A DNA stretch of 64,000 nt from Clostridium_AD sp937920395 (GCA_052274345.1 DAVZGP010000005.1:36665-100664); one strand, 5' to 3'; counted from the first letter of the stretch, positions 36,457-46,147 are shown. A program made the numbers and translations. The notes: generated by a model not told the origin, from the sequence alone.

Positions 36457-37521
36457 TTATTCTTTATATTTTACCCATTGTTTTTTTAAGCTACTTTCTT
36501 GGGTAAGTTCGATTATCTTAATTGTATCTCTCGCCTGCGCTGCAGTTACTTTTAGTGTATCTTCACCTAAAATAGAGTTATAAACATTAGTGTAAAATGC
36601 ACCATAATCTCCGACTTCACTTTCGATATTGCCAGTAATATGTAATCCGTCGATAATTGTGTTTATTTTACCATTCATGCTTTCAGGTTCTTTCCCCCAA
36701 TTATCCAAATCCTTTGGGGATAATCCCTTCTTTAAACTTTCTTCTTGTACATCCATTCCATATTTAACAAAGGAACCTTTAGTCCCAAGGAGAGTAAAGT
36801 GAGCACTAATTTCTTTAACAAGTGTTCCAGCTTTTAATGTAACCTTTAAGTTTTGGTAGTTTAGTATAATTTCGAAGTTATCAATAATTATTCCATTATG
36901 TCTTTGAATTCTTAAATCACCAAACACTTCAGTGGGTAGTCCAAATAAAAATAGTGCTTGATCTATTATATGAGAACCTAAATTATATAAAATACCTGTG
37001 CCAGGTAATTTTTCCTCTTTCCAAGTATTTTTTTCAAAGTAGTCCCTAAATCTGTCATAATGTGCTTCATATTCAACTACATCTCCAAGTAGTTTGCTTT
37101 TTACAACTTTTTCTACAGTTTTAAAATCGCTGTCCCATCTTCTATTTTGATGAACAGTTAATATTTTGCCTTTTTGTTTTGCAAGGGCTATCAGCTTATC
37201 AGCTTCAGCGGTTGTAACAGTAAAGGGTTTTTCAACTACTACATGTTTATTGTTTTCTAAAGCTATTTTTGTTAATTCATAATGAAGAGAATTTGGTGCT
37301 GCAATGACTACAAGTTCAATATTTGAATCATTAAGCAATTCATTAATATTTGATGAGACTAAAACGTTTGGATATCTTTCTTTTAAGGATTTTATAGCGA
37401 CTTCATTTGTCGTATAAACCTTATATAGATTTAGTCCAACTGTATCATTAATAATAGGTGCATGAAACACTTTACCTGCCATACCATAACCAATTATTCC
37501 AACATTAATTATCTTATTCAT
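36457..37521 (-). CDS. Gfo/Idh/MocA-family oxidoreductase
   Basis: The 354-residue NAD(P)-dependent sugar dehydrogenase-like protein has a Rossmann motif (GIIGYGMAGKVFHAPI), the catalytic Lys in VVEKPFTV, and a C-terminal alpha/beta domain containing GTGILYNLGSHIIDQALFLFG. These resemble the YvaA/YulF branch that acts on inositol or other sugars. ATG 37521 is preferred because AAAGG is 9 nt upstream of it but directly adjacent to ATG 37530. It is monocistronic with a convergent terminator; its substrate is unknown. Confidence 0.88.
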   Translation of the reverse strand: MNKIINVGIIGYGMAGKVFHAPIINDTVGLNLYKVYTTNEVAIKSLKERYPNVLVSSNINELLNDSNIELVVIAAPNSLHYELTKIALENNKHVVVEKPFTVTTAEADKLIALAKQKGKILTVHQNRRWDSDFKTVEKVVKSKLLGDVVEYEAHYDRFRDYFEKNTWKEEKLPGTGILYNLGSHIIDQALFLFGLPTEVFGDLRIQRHNGIIIDNFEIILNYQNLKVTLKAGTLVKEISAHFTLLGTKGSFVKYGMDVQEESLKKGLSPKDLDNWGKEPESMNGKINTIIDGLHITGNIESEVGDYGAFYTNVYNSILGEDTLKVTAAQARDTIKIIELTQESSLKKQWVKYKE

Positions 37522-37754
37522 AATATTCATCCTTTCTTAACTTTTAATATATCTCTAATTACGAGTTTATATTGTCTTATATTATAATAAGTATAATTAT
37601 ACAGTTTTCATAAAAGATAGTAAACGATTGTATTTTTTAAAAGTGAAATTTCTTCTATATGTTGGCGAAATAGTGAGTATTTATTACTATATAGAGTTAT
37701 TTTATGATAAAATTAGATATTAGAATTATTTATCTTTTGATTGGAGAGTTTAAT

Positions 37755-39335
37755 ATGTGTGTTAACGAAAGTTTTAGACTAACAATTTTAGAAACAAGTG
37801 ATATTCATGGAACAGTACTACCAATAAATTATTCGGATAATTCCTATGCAAATTGCGGACTTGCAGCTTTATCAACTATAATTGCAAGGGAAAGAGAAAT
37901 AAATCAGGATACTTTACTTATAGATAATGGGGATATGATTCAGGGCACAGCGCTTACATATTTTCATGCTAAAATAAATAATAATAGGCCGAACCCAATG
38001 ATTGAGGTTATGAACCTTATGGGGTATGATGCTGCAGTAATTGGCAATCACGAATTTAATTATGGAAGGCCTTATTTGGATAATGCTATGAAAAATTCAA
38101 AATTTCCATGGCTATGTGCTAATATTACAAAAAAAATTACAGGTGAAAGTTTTATTAATAAACCGTACATTGTTAAGACCTTTGACAATGGTTTAAAAGT
38201 AGGAATTTTAGGGCTAACGACTAAGTATATTCCTAACTGGGAAAGTGAAAATACAATTAATGACTTAGATTTTAAAGATGTAGTGGAGAGTGCAAGTAAG
38301 TGGCTTGCGATAATGAAAGATAAAGAAGCTACAGATGTAAATATAGTATCATATCATGGTGGGTTTGAAAGAGATTTAAAAACGTCTCAGCCGTCTGAAA
38401 AACTCACAGGAGAAAATCAAGGTTATGAGTTATGCAGTAAAGTGAGTAATATGGATGTGCTTCTAACGGGACATCAACATAGAGTTATAGAAAATTTATT
38501 GGTGAATGGTGTCTTAGTTGTACAACCAGGTTACAACGGAAAGTGCATTGGTAAAGTAACTATGGATTTAGTAAAAATATCTGGCAAATGGTCGGTGCAA
38601 AGCAAAGTGTCTACAGTTATAGAAGCGAATGCGTTAGATGTTGATAGAAGAATTTTGGATGTTACATGTCCTATAGAAACAGAAACGCAAGCTTGGCTTG
38701 ATATTCCGATTGGACATATACAAGGGGACATGCTTATAAAAGATCCATTAAAGGCAAGGCTTAAAGATAATGCATTTGTTGAATTTATAAATAAGGTTCA
38801 GATGGATGCAGCAAAGGTTGATATATCCAACACAGCTATTTTTGACAATAAATGCAAGGGATTCGATTATAAGGTTACTATGAGAGACATAATCTCAAAC
38901 TACAAATATCCGAATACACTTAAGGTAATTAGAATAAAAGGCTCTGATATAAAGGTAGCATTAGAAAAAACTTCAGAATATTTTAGTATAGTTGATGGTA
39001 AAATTGTGGTAGGAAGGAATGGCAATTATCTTAAACTTCAAGATTATAATTATGATATGTGGGAAGGCATAGATTATGTTATAGATATTACAAAACCAAT
39101 AAACTTTAGAATTACAAAAATTAATTATAAGAACTCTCCTCTTAACATGGAGGGGGAGTATGATGTGGTAATGAATAATTATAGAGCAGGTGGCGGTGGT
39201 AATTACTTAATGTTTAGGGGTAAACAGGTAATTAAAGATATCCCAATAGATATGGCTGAACTAATTGCAAATTACATACTTGAGAGAAAAACAATTAAAG
39301 CAACTGTGGATGATAATTGGAAAGTCATATATTAG
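37755..39335 (+). CDS. 5'-nucleotidase / 2',3'-cyclic phosphodiesterase family protein
   Basis: The 526-residue protein has a metallophosphatase domain (TSDIHG, DNGDMIQG, IGNHEFNYG, YHGGFERD, LTGHQHR) and a C-terminal 5'-nucleotidase domain ending in MNNYRAGGGGNYLMFRG. The family hydrolyses nucleoside phosphates and cyclic phosphates. No signal peptide is present, unlike most relatives, so it appears to be cytoplasmic. ATG 37755 is preferred (GGAGAG 6 nt upstream); the longer ORF from 37704 adds an unlikely N-terminus. A strong terminator follows. Confidence 0.9.
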   Translation: MCVNESFRLTILETSDIHGTVLPINYSDNSYANCGLAALSTIIAREREINQDTLLIDNGDMIQGTALTYFHAKINNNRPNPMIEVMNLMGYDAAVIGNHEFNYGRPYLDNAMKNSKFPWLCANITKKITGESFINKPYIVKTFDNGLKVGILGLTTKYIPNWESENTINDLDFKDVVESASKWLAIMKDKEATDVNIVSYHGGFERDLKTSQPSEKLTGENQGYELCSKVSNMDVLLTGHQHRVIENLLVNGVLVVQPGYNGKCIGKVTMDLVKISGKWSVQSKVSTVIEANALDVDRRILDVTCPIETETQAWLDIPIGHIQGDMLIKDPLKARLKDNAFVEFINKVQMDAAKVDISNTAIFDNKCKGFDYKVTMRDIISNYKYPNTLKVIRIKGSDIKVALEKTSEYFSIVDGKIVVGRNGNYLKLQDYNYDMWEGIDYVIDITKPINFRITKINYKNSPLNMEGEYDVVMNNYRAGGGGNYLMFRGKQVIKDIPIDMAELIANYILERKTIKATVDDNWKVIY

Positions 39336-39349
39336 ATAATATTAAAGTG

Positions 39350-39391
39350 AAGGCAACAAAAACTGTTTTAGTTTTTGTTGCCTTTTTTATA
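39350..39391. terminator. Bidirectional terminator
   Basis: A 13-15 bp stem (arm AAGGCAACAAAAACT) with a small loop, flanked by T-run, between the nucleotidase gene and the convergent YitT gene. Confidence 0.88.
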
Positions 39392-40247
39392 TTAAATCAT
39401 TCTTAAATCCCTTTCCTCTTACTTCAGAAGCATCCACTATTATCATAAAAGCATTAGTGTCTATTTCTTTAATAATTAACTTTAGTTCAGGAATCTGGTG
39501 TAGTGATACGGTGCAAAATAATATTTTCTGATGTTTGCCAGTATATGCACCTTCTCCATATAAAAAAGTAACTCCCCTATGCATTTTATACAAAATACCA
39601 TCACAAATTTCTTTTTCATTTCTAGTAATAATAAGAATTAATTTTTGCTTGTTTATTCCATGTATTACTCTATCAGTAACTTCAGCCGTTATAAACATTG
39701 CAACTATAGTGTACATTGCGCTGGTTATTCCAAAAAACAAAGTAGCAATAAAAACTATTGCCATATTAATACAAAACGATATTTGTCCTATATTAAAATT
39801 ATCATATTTTACTTTTATTAAAGCAGAAATAATATTGAGTCCTCCTGCAGAACCGTGATTACTGAAAATTATTCCAATACCAATTCCATTTAATACTCCA
39901 CCAAATAAACATAATAGCAGTGTATCATTTGTGTTAATTACACCTTTTAGAGGAGCCGTGAAAATTAAGAACAATGAGAATGAAATTGTACCTATAAATG
40001 TAAGAAAAGTAAATCTTTTATTAAGGCATATATAGCTTAATATTAACAACGGAATGTTCATTATTAAAACACTATAGCCAGCAGGAAATTTAAATAGATA
40101 CTGGATAATTAAGGCTATACCAGAGGCGCCCCCACTTAAAAGTTTTGCTTTGGATATAAACATATTAATTCCAAATGATGATATTAAACTCCCAAGTAGT
40201 ATAAAAAAGATATTCTTAATGATGCCTTTGTTTACATGATTATGCAT
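39387..40247 (-). CDS. YitT-family membrane protein (DUF161/DUF2179)
   Basis: The 286-residue protein has five or six N-terminal helices with the YitT signature (NIFFILLGSLISSFGINMFISKAKLLSGGASGIALII; SNHGSAGGLNIIS) and a C-terminal DUF2179 domain (HRGVTFLYGEGAYTGKHQKILFC). Function is unknown. ATG 40247 has AAAGGA 9 nt upstream, while the longer ORF from 40310 has a non-family N-terminus. Confidence 0.88.
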   Translation of the reverse strand: MHNHVNKGIIKNIFFILLGSLISSFGINMFISKAKLLSGGASGIALIIQYLFKFPAGYSVLIMNIPLLILSYICLNKRFTFLTFIGTISFSLFLIFTAPLKGVINTNDTLLLCLFGGVLNGIGIGIIFSNHGSAGGLNIISALIKVKYDNFNIGQISFCINMAIVFIATLFFGITSAMYTIVAMFITAEVTDRVIHGINKQKLILIITRNEKEICDGILYKMHRGVTFLYGEGAYTGKHQKILFCTVSLHQIPELKLIIKEIDTNAFMIIVDASEVRGKGFKNDLI

Positions 40248-40476
40248 ATTGTTTATTCCTTTCGAATAAAGTCTGATTTTCAGACTTTTATAGTAAAACA
40301 ATTGTACCACATCTTTATTAAATATAAATTAGTTTAAATGAAGAAATAAACGAATAGTATAGAATATTAAACATATTATTAATAGATTGCATACATATTA
40401 GTAATCGCCTATGTAATATATCTCATATTTATATGGATTTGAATATATCACGGAAACGAAAAGGAGAAGTACAACA

Positions 40477-41337
40477 ATGCGTGAGATTGATTGTAAGAAG
40501 GTTGTTTCTAAAGATTGTGAAACATTATTAGGTTATAAGCATTTATTAAATATAAACGACAAATTTTTATTAGCAAACGGTGGAATTTTAATAGATAATG
40601 AAGGGGATTTAATTTGGACTAGGTCGTGGGAACATTATTTTTCAAGAGCTATGTATATAGAAGAAAAACAAATGATACTTACAAATAGAACTCTTGATTT
40701 CGGTATGTATGGTGAATATAACTGTGGGTTAGCCTGCATTGATATGAAAACAGGAAATTATATATGGAAACATTTTTATAATAAATGTGAATCTAAGCTT
40801 AATTTAAGAAAAAAAGAACCGGACATTAATATGATCAGAAGTATAAAAGAGATAGATCTTGATGAAAATTGTGTTTATGCTGATGACTTTAAAGTTAATT
40901 TAGATGATGGATTTTATTTATATATAGGAGAAAGAAGAATAAGAAGAAATAAAATATCAAATGCGATCTATCCTAAATTTGTAAAATCTTTTAAAGAAAA
41001 GATCCATAATAATGCTGAATACAAATTAAAGCTTAATATGGGAGAAAATATTATTAAAATAAATAAACAGAAATTATTTAAAGAAGGATACTTTTTTAAT
41101 AAATGTGATTTCCTTATGGAGACAGATCAAAATATATATTTTTTTGGAACACCATCAAAGAAAAATCATCAAAATTCAATATTATTTAAATATTCAAAAA
41201 AACTAAGAAAAATGGTTGAAGAAATTGGACTACCATTTAGAAATGCGCCTTTTGAAGCATATAATTTTTTTGAAAAGGGTATGCTCATTTTTGTAAGAAA
41301 TGATATATATTTATTAAAAAACTTTTTTTTAGACTAG
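40477..41337 (+). CDS. Hypothetical protein with beta-propeller-like repeats
   Basis: I do not recognise this 286-residue protein. It has strands and Trp-containing turns reminiscent of PQQ-type propeller blades (LIDNEGDLIWTRSWEHY; GLACIDMKTGNYIWKHFY; NIYFFGTPSKK), but no clear full blade series. There is no signal peptide or TM segment; Lys/Asn content is high. A clear GGAG site and a downstream terminator mark it as an independent real gene. Confidence 0.65.
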   Translation: MREIDCKKVVSKDCETLLGYKHLLNINDKFLLANGGILIDNEGDLIWTRSWEHYFSRAMYIEEKQMILTNRTLDFGMYGEYNCGLACIDMKTGNYIWKHFYNKCESKLNLRKKEPDINMIRSIKEIDLDENCVYADDFKVNLDDGFYLYIGERRIRRNKISNAIYPKFVKSFKEKIHNNAEYKLKLNMGENIIKINKQKLFKEGYFFNKCDFLMETDQNIYFFGTPSKKNHQNSILFKYSKKLRKMVEEIGLPFRNAPFEAYNFFEKGMLIFVRNDIYLLKNFFLD

Positions 41338-41387
41338 AGTAATGCTTCTTATATGTTGATAGATATATAGAAGAAAATTTAAAAGTA

Positions 41388-41427
41388 AAATACTGCATTT
41401 GGGGGGAACCCAATGCAGTATTTTTAT
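41388..41427 (+). terminator. Terminator after the propeller-like gene
   Basis: Stem AAAATACTGCATTGG-type of about 14 bp with a GC-rich loop (GGGGAAC) and a T-run. Bases 41428-41523 hold no gene. Confidence 0.88.
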
Positions 41428-41523
41428 ACATATAATAATAAGGTGGTATACTTTAATTATTGACTATTGTACAAATTTTATTCATTTTATTTGATTGATT
41501 TTTATAAGTTTAGCCTAAAAATA

Positions 41524-41532
41524 TGTTATAAT
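41524..41532 (+). promoter_or_regulatory. Extended -10 promoter for the HEPN-like gene
   Basis: TGTTATAAT is an extended -10 (TGnTATAAT). No good -35 is present 17 nt upstream. It lies about 115 nt before the start codon. Confidence 0.5.
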
Positions 41533-41649
41533 TACAATATATACATATAAGCGGAATTTTATAGCTTGTATTGTTAATTTAATCATAATCTTAGATAAAA
41601 CATTGTCATAAGTGTAAACAGTAAAATTAGTCACTAGGGGGAATAATTG

Positions 41650-42165
41650 ATGGGAGAAATGAATAAAACTGAACTTAAAAAATTTGAAGATAATGTATCG
41701 GAATTTAAAAACAAATTAGAAAGGTTTCATTTAGATATAAATTCTGAAAATCCAATGCAAATTATATTAAAGGGAAACCTTTATATAGAATACGCATTAA
41801 GAGAAAGACTAAAAGAACATATTGAAAATCTGGAAATTTTAGAATGTGATAAATTTACATTTGATCAGCTAGCAAGATTAGTATTTTCATTAGGATTACT
41901 TCCAGTTGACATATTTAAAACAGTTATGAAAGTGAATGATATAAGAAATTTATATTCTCATGATCTTACGTATAATTTTAATGAAGAAGAGTACAGAAAA
42001 CTTGAAATTACATTTTCAACTGATTTCAAAAAGGTATATTTATTATTTTTAAGTACAAATAAATATCCGGTAAGTACATTAGTAAAATTACAGACGGCTA
42101 TATTTACAATATGGCAATTAATTACTACTAGATATAATATGTTAGAAAATTCAAGGAATGTATAA
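41650..42165 (+). CDS. HEPN-like all-helical protein (MltR/DUF4145-like)
   Basis: The 171-residue helical protein has the pattern of HEPN-fold proteins: an N-terminal helical pair, IYIEYALRERLKEHI-like and, near the C-terminal third, DIRNLYSHDL, giving the R-x4-H motif (RNLYSH) that is the RNase active site in many HEPN domains. No nucleotidyltransferase or toxin-antitoxin partner is next to it; its neighbours are unknowns with their own terminators. So it could be an RNA-binding or RNase protein, or a regulator of the MltR type. ATG 41650 is preferred to TTG 41647 (AGGGGG 8 nt upstream). Confidence 0.55.
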   Translation: MGEMNKTELKKFEDNVSEFKNKLERFHLDINSENPMQIILKGNLYIEYALRERLKEHIENLEILECDKFTFDQLARLVFSLGLLPVDIFKTVMKVNDIRNLYSHDLTYNFNEEEYRKLEITFSTDFKKVYLLFLSTNKYPVSTLVKLQTAIFTIWQLITTRYNMLENSRNV

Positions 42166-42189
42166 AAAGTATAATTAAACTATATATAG

Positions 42190-42238
42190 AAGAAAAATTA
42201 TGTCACAGTCAAAACTGACATAACTTTTCTTTTTTTTG
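42190..42238 (+). terminator. Terminator after the HEPN-like gene
   Basis: Stem of about 14 bp (arm AATTATGTCA) with an AT loop and a long T-run. No further gene is seen up to 42423. Confidence 0.82.
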
Positions 42239-42422
42239 TCCTTTTTTATAGTTTATCCATAAATTAAAGGAGATTTGCAGATATTTGTTGAATAATGACA
42301 GTGGAATCTTTTAATTGCAAGGTAACAATGTATTAGCAGTTATGTAAATGCTTGAATATAAATATATGTATGATGATATTATTTTAGAACAAAAGTAAAA
42401 ATTATATTACAAGGGGATTAAA

Positions 42423-43664
42423 ATGAAAAACGTAAAAAGGTGTCTAACTTCTCTACTGGGATTAATGCTTATTTTCAGTTTGACTGGTTGCTCAAGTGTA
42501 TCTGAAAGTACTACAAAAACAATTTTATCAAGCAAAGCTTCGTCAAAGCAGAATATAACTAAGAAACAACTTCAACCTATTAAAAATATAAGTTTGGTTA
42601 ATAATAGCAAGGTGACTTCCTATAAAAAGGCTGTTAATGGTAATTTAATCGTGTCTTATATAGATGTAGGACAAGCTGATAGTATTTTAATACAGCAAGG
42701 AACAAGTTCAATGTTAATAGATGCAGGAAATAATGAAGACTCAAATACTGTTAAAAATTATATATCAAAGCAAGGTATTACGAAACTCAATTATATTGTA
42801 GGTACTCATCCTCACGAGGATCATATTGGTGGACTAGATTCTGTAATAGACAGTTTTCAAATAGGTAAAATTTATATGCCAAAGATAACATCGAATACTA
42901 AGACTTTTTTAGATGTAGTAAGCGCGATTAAAGCCAAGGGAATGAAAGTAAATGCACCCATAGTTGGGGAGAGTTTTAAAGTTGGGGATGCTACAGCCAC
43001 AATTTTAGCACCTAATAGTACTGGCTATGAAGATTTAAATAATTTTTCAATTGTAATCAGGTTAACATTTGGAAATAGTAGTTTTTTGTTCGATGGAGAT
43101 GCGGAGAATATATCTGAGAATGAAATCTTATCTAAGGGTTTTAATATAAGTGCAGATGTGCTTAAGGTAGGACATCATGGTTCGAGTTCATCGACTACGC
43201 TTGCTTTTTTAGATAAAGTAAATCCTAAATATGCTGTTATTTCAGTTGGTAAAGATAATAGTTATGGTCATCCTCACAAGTCAACAATGGATAAATTGAA
43301 AGCAAAAGGAATTAAAATTTACAGGACTGATGAAAGTGGAACAATAGTTGCAACTTCTGATGGTAAAAACATAACATTTAATACTAAACCTGATAGTTAT
43401 GCTTTTCTAGGAGTAGGCTCAAGTTCTTCTATCAAAGGAGTTTCAAGTATTGAAAATTCTACAGTTAAAACAGCTATTCCAAAATTGACCAAATCATTAA
43501 ACAACAGTAAAATTGTATATTATACTCCATCTGGGAAATCATATCACTATGATAAGAATTGTATGTCGCTTTCAAAAAGTAAGACAATATTAAGTGGAAC
43601 ATTAGGTGAGGCATTAAGTTCTTCACATAACGATCCTTGTAATATTTGTGCAGGAGGCAAATAA
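42423..43664 (+). CDS. Secreted ComEC/Rec2-like metallo-beta-lactamase-fold lipoprotein
   Basis: The 413-residue protein has a lipoprotein signal with lipobox LTGC (Cys23), then a metallo-beta-lactamase domain (VGQADSILI; GTHPHEDHIGGLD zinc motif; LFDGDAE; LKVGHHGSSSSTT; GHPHKSTMDKL) as in the nuclease/hydrolase domain of ComEC, and a C-terminal Cys-rich module (YYTPSGKSYHYDKNCMSL ... PCNIC). It lacks the membrane helices of ComEC. Such surface proteins may cleave nucleic acid or other phosphate esters outside the cell; the substrate is not proven. The stop is followed immediately by a DUF3006 gene, so the two are coupled. Confidence 0.88.
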   Translation: MKNVKRCLTSLLGLMLIFSLTGCSSVSESTTKTILSSKASSKQNITKKQLQPIKNISLVNNSKVTSYKKAVNGNLIVSYIDVGQADSILIQQGTSSMLIDAGNNEDSNTVKNYISKQGITKLNYIVGTHPHEDHIGGLDSVIDSFQIGKIYMPKITSNTKTFLDVVSAIKAKGMKVNAPIVGESFKVGDATATILAPNSTGYEDLNNFSIVIRLTFGNSSFLFDGDAENISENEILSKGFNISADVLKVGHHGSSSSTTLAFLDKVNPKYAVISVGKDNSYGHPHKSTMDKLKAKGIKIYRTDESGTIVATSDGKNITFNTKPDSYAFLGVGSSSSIKGVSSIENSTVKTAIPKLTKSLNNSKIVYYTPSGKSYHYDKNCMSLSKSKTILSGTLGEALSSSHNDPCNICAGGK

Positions 43665-43877
43665 GTGAATGTAATAATTGATAGATTTGAAGGAAATTAT
43701 GCTGTGTGTGAAAAAGAAGATAGGAATATGATTGATATTAAAAAATCTGAAATTCCTAGGGTAGCTAAAGAAGGGGATGTACTAAGTATTAATAATGATG
43801 TGATTATTATTGATATAGAGAAAACAGAGGAAAGAAAGAGGGAAATTGAAAGATTAACAAAAGGGTTATGGGAATAG
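43665..43877 (+). CDS. DUF3006 small protein
   Basis: The 70-residue protein matches DUF3006 (MNVIIDRFEGNYAVCEKED; IPRVAKEGDVL). Its GTG start directly follows the stop of the metallo-beta-lactamase gene, so translation is coupled, an arrangement common for ComEC-like hydrolases. It has a small beta domain of unknown function, probably an accessory to the hydrolase. A long palindromic terminator follows. Confidence 0.85.
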   Translation: MNVIIDRFEGNYAVCEKEDRNMIDIKKSEIPRVAKEGDVLSINNDVIIIDIEKTEERKREIERLTKGLWE

Positions 43878-43890
43878 TTAATCTTTATTT

Positions 43891-43934
43891 AGATAACAAA
43901 AGCTGATGAATTAATTCATCAGCTTTTGTTATCT
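43891..43934. terminator. 44-nt perfect palindromic terminator
   Basis: The two 22-nt arms are exact complements with almost no loop; they end in ATCT/AGAT rather than a T-run. It separates the DUF3006 gene from the next unit. Confidence 0.75.
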
Positions 43935-44097
43935 AAGGGTAAATTGTCCTTTTATTTTTAAGCTTAAGTTAATGATTTTTTAATCTGTTTTTAATCTTAC
44001 AGATATAATATATAAGATATGGAAAGGGGATAGATATTTTAATAACAGCAGAAATGCCATATTAGGATAGTACACAATAAGAAAAAGGATGGGAAGC

Positions 44098-45099
44098 ATG
44101 AGTAAAAAAAACAAAAAAAATACAAGCATTCATATTTTAATATTTTTAGTTTTCGAAATAGTATTCACAGGTATTACAGGGCCATTTATGGTTTATTATG
44201 GCCCGTTTAAAAATGTAAAAAGTACAGTGGTAGGGGCTGCGATGACTACGTTTACGTTACAATATCTAGTAACATCGTTTTTATCCGATGATAAAATAAA
44301 TCAAATCATGAGTGATCAGAAAATAGATGTTATAGCTCAAAATAATGTAAATAATGTGGCAACGGGCGTGGTTGTAAAAAATAAAAATGATAATGGTATT
44401 GAAAGATACGATGTAAAAGGTAAAAAATTTAAAGGATATTTACTCGTAATTAATGACCCAACTAGGTTAAAAGTAGGGTATAGTAGTAAGCTTGGCTCCC
44501 AGGGGCAATTAACAAGTGATATTGCAAAATATAATAATGCAATAGCTGCAATTAATGGTGGTGCTTTTACCGATAAAGCTTCTGGAGAACTTCAAGTAGG
44601 AGTTGGAGCAAATCCAGCTGGAATCATAATGACTAGAGGGAAAGTTATTTATGATGGCATGAAGGATGAGAATCAAAAAAGAGGAGCTGTAGCGTTTACT
44701 AAATCAGGTAAACTTTTAGTTGGATCTTATTCTTTGAAAGAAATGAAAAATTTCGAAGTAACTGATGCAGTATCATTTGGACCAGCAATGATAGTTAATG
44801 GTCAGAAAGCTATAACTAAAGGTGATGGAGGTTGGGGTATTGCACCTAGAACCAGTATTGCACAAAAGAAAGATGGGACAATATTATTATTCGTCATTGA
44901 CGGTAGGGAAATTTCTAGTATAGGAGCTACTTTAAGAGATGTGCAAGATGTATTGTACAAAGCTGGAGCTTATAATGCTAATAATTTAGATGGTGGTTCT
45001 TCTTCTACAATGTTTTATAATAATGAAGTTATAAACAAACCTTGTGGTAGTGAAGGGGAGCGAACTGTACCTTCAATAATATATGTAGAGAAAAGGTAA
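44098..45099 (+). CDS. Membrane-anchored phosphodiester glycosidase (NAGPA family), copy 1
   Basis: The 333-residue protein has one N-terminal TM anchor (about residues 12-35) and an extracellular NAGPA/PF09992 domain with the family motifs AIAAINGGAF, SFGPAMIVNG, GDGGWGIAPRTSIAQ, FVIDGRE and NLDGGSSSTM. In animals the family uncovers mannose-6-phosphate by cleaving phosphodiester-linked GlcNAc; bacterial members are thought to act on wall or exopolysaccharide phosphodiester sugars. ATG 44098 (AAGGATGGG upstream) is preferred to 44089. A paralogue lies at 46337. Confidence 0.9.
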   Translation: MSKKNKKNTSIHILIFLVFEIVFTGITGPFMVYYGPFKNVKSTVVGAAMTTFTLQYLVTSFLSDDKINQIMSDQKIDVIAQNNVNNVATGVVVKNKNDNGIERYDVKGKKFKGYLLVINDPTRLKVGYSSKLGSQGQLTSDIAKYNNAIAAINGGAFTDKASGELQVGVGANPAGIIMTRGKVIYDGMKDENQKRGAVAFTKSGKLLVGSYSLKEMKNFEVTDAVSFGPAMIVNGQKAITKGDGGWGIAPRTSIAQKKDGTILLFVIDGREISSIGATLRDVQDVLYKAGAYNANNLDGGSSSTMFYNNEVINKPCGSEGERTVPSIIYVEKR

Positions 45100-45144
45100 G
45101 GAAAAAAAATTATCACGAATTATCTTAAATAAAGGAGAAAACAT

Positions 45145-45297
45145 ATGAAATGGAAGAAAAAAGTAAGTATATGGATAGTTGTATCTTTATCTTTGCAATT
45201 TTTAGGTCTCTTTTATATAGATCATTATTTTTTAGCTACGGATTCAACAGTGGTTATAAAAAAGGTTGCATACGATATGAGCATAAAAGACAATTAA
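45145..45297 (+). pseudogene. 50-codon remnant of the TM-anchored companion protein
   Basis: A short ORF with an AAAGGAG site encodes a Lys-rich N-terminus and TM segment (WIVVSLSLQFLGLFY) and stops after 50 residues. It aligns with the first 45 residues of the 338-residue protein at 47363 (FKKLRLCIIISLIVQSGGFF...), which sits in the same place behind the paralogous glycosidase. The propeller part is lost and uppP follows at once. It is either a truncated remnant or a shortened membrane peptide. Confidence 0.7.
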
Positions 45298-45326
45298 AAA
45301 TATTTACACGAGGGTGAGTGAAACAT

Positions 45327-46136
45327 ATGATATTAATAATACAATCAATAATAATGGGTATAGTAGAAGGAATAACGGAGTTTCTTCCAATTTCGTCTAC
45401 AGGACATATGATCATAGTTGGTCATTTTATAAATTTTACAGGTGACTTTGCTACTTTATTTGAAATTGTTATTCAGCTTGGAGCAATTCTTGCAATTATA
45501 GTGCTTTATCGGGCTAAGTTATGGGATTGTATTAAAAACCTAAAACCAGGTAAATCAGGTTTTAAGCTTTTGATTAATGTTTTAGTGGCATTCCTGCCAT
45601 CAGCAGTATTAGGATTTATATTACATAAGAAAATAGAGGCAGTTTTGTTTGGACCAGTGCCTGTACTAGCAGCATTAATAGTTGGTGGTATATTAATGAT
45701 TTTGGTTGAAAATAAATTTAGAAGCAAGGATGTAATTGGTGATGTTGATAATATTATTCTACCTCAAGCACTTTTGATAGGATGTTTTCAATGTCTTGCT
45801 CTATGGCCAGGGATGTCAAGATCTGCATCAACAATAATGGGAGCATGGATAGTTGGAATAAACAGTGTTGCAGCAGCGGAATTTTCATTTTTTCTTGCAA
45901 TACCTACAATGATTGGTGCAACAGCTTTAACATTATTTAAAGCTAGAATGGCACTTACAGGTATTGAAATAATTTCGTTAATAACTGGGTTTGTTGTATC
46001 ATTTATAGTAGCTATTGTAGTAGTAAAGAAATTTATAGCTTTCTTACAGAATAAGCGTATGAGGGTATTTGCTGTGTATAGAATATGTGTTGGTGTGTTT
46101 TTATTTGCACTTGTATTTATGAACGTTTTAAAATAG
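45327..46136 (+). CDS. uppP: Undecaprenyl-diphosphatase UppP (BacA)
   Basis: The 269-residue, eight-helix enzyme carries the UppP signatures GIVEGITEFLPISSTGHMI and WPGMSRSASTIMG (PGxSRSxxT). It recycles the lipid carrier C55-PP for peptidoglycan and wall-polymer synthesis and can give bacitracin tolerance. ATG 45327 is chosen because GAGGGTGAG overlaps GTG 45318. It lies between the two glycosidase paralogues; a terminator follows. Confidence 0.95.
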   Translation: MILIIQSIIMGIVEGITEFLPISSTGHMIIVGHFINFTGDFATLFEIVIQLGAILAIIVLYRAKLWDCIKNLKPGKSGFKLLINVLVAFLPSAVLGFILHKKIEAVLFGPVPVLAALIVGGILMILVENKFRSKDVIGDVDNIILPQALLIGCFQCLALWPGMSRSASTIMGAWIVGINSVAAAEFSFFLAIPTMIGATALTLFKARMALTGIEIISLITGFVVSFIVAIVVVKKFIAFLQNKRMRVFAVYRICVGVFLFALVFMNVLK

Positions 46137-46147
46137 GTGATTTGCAG

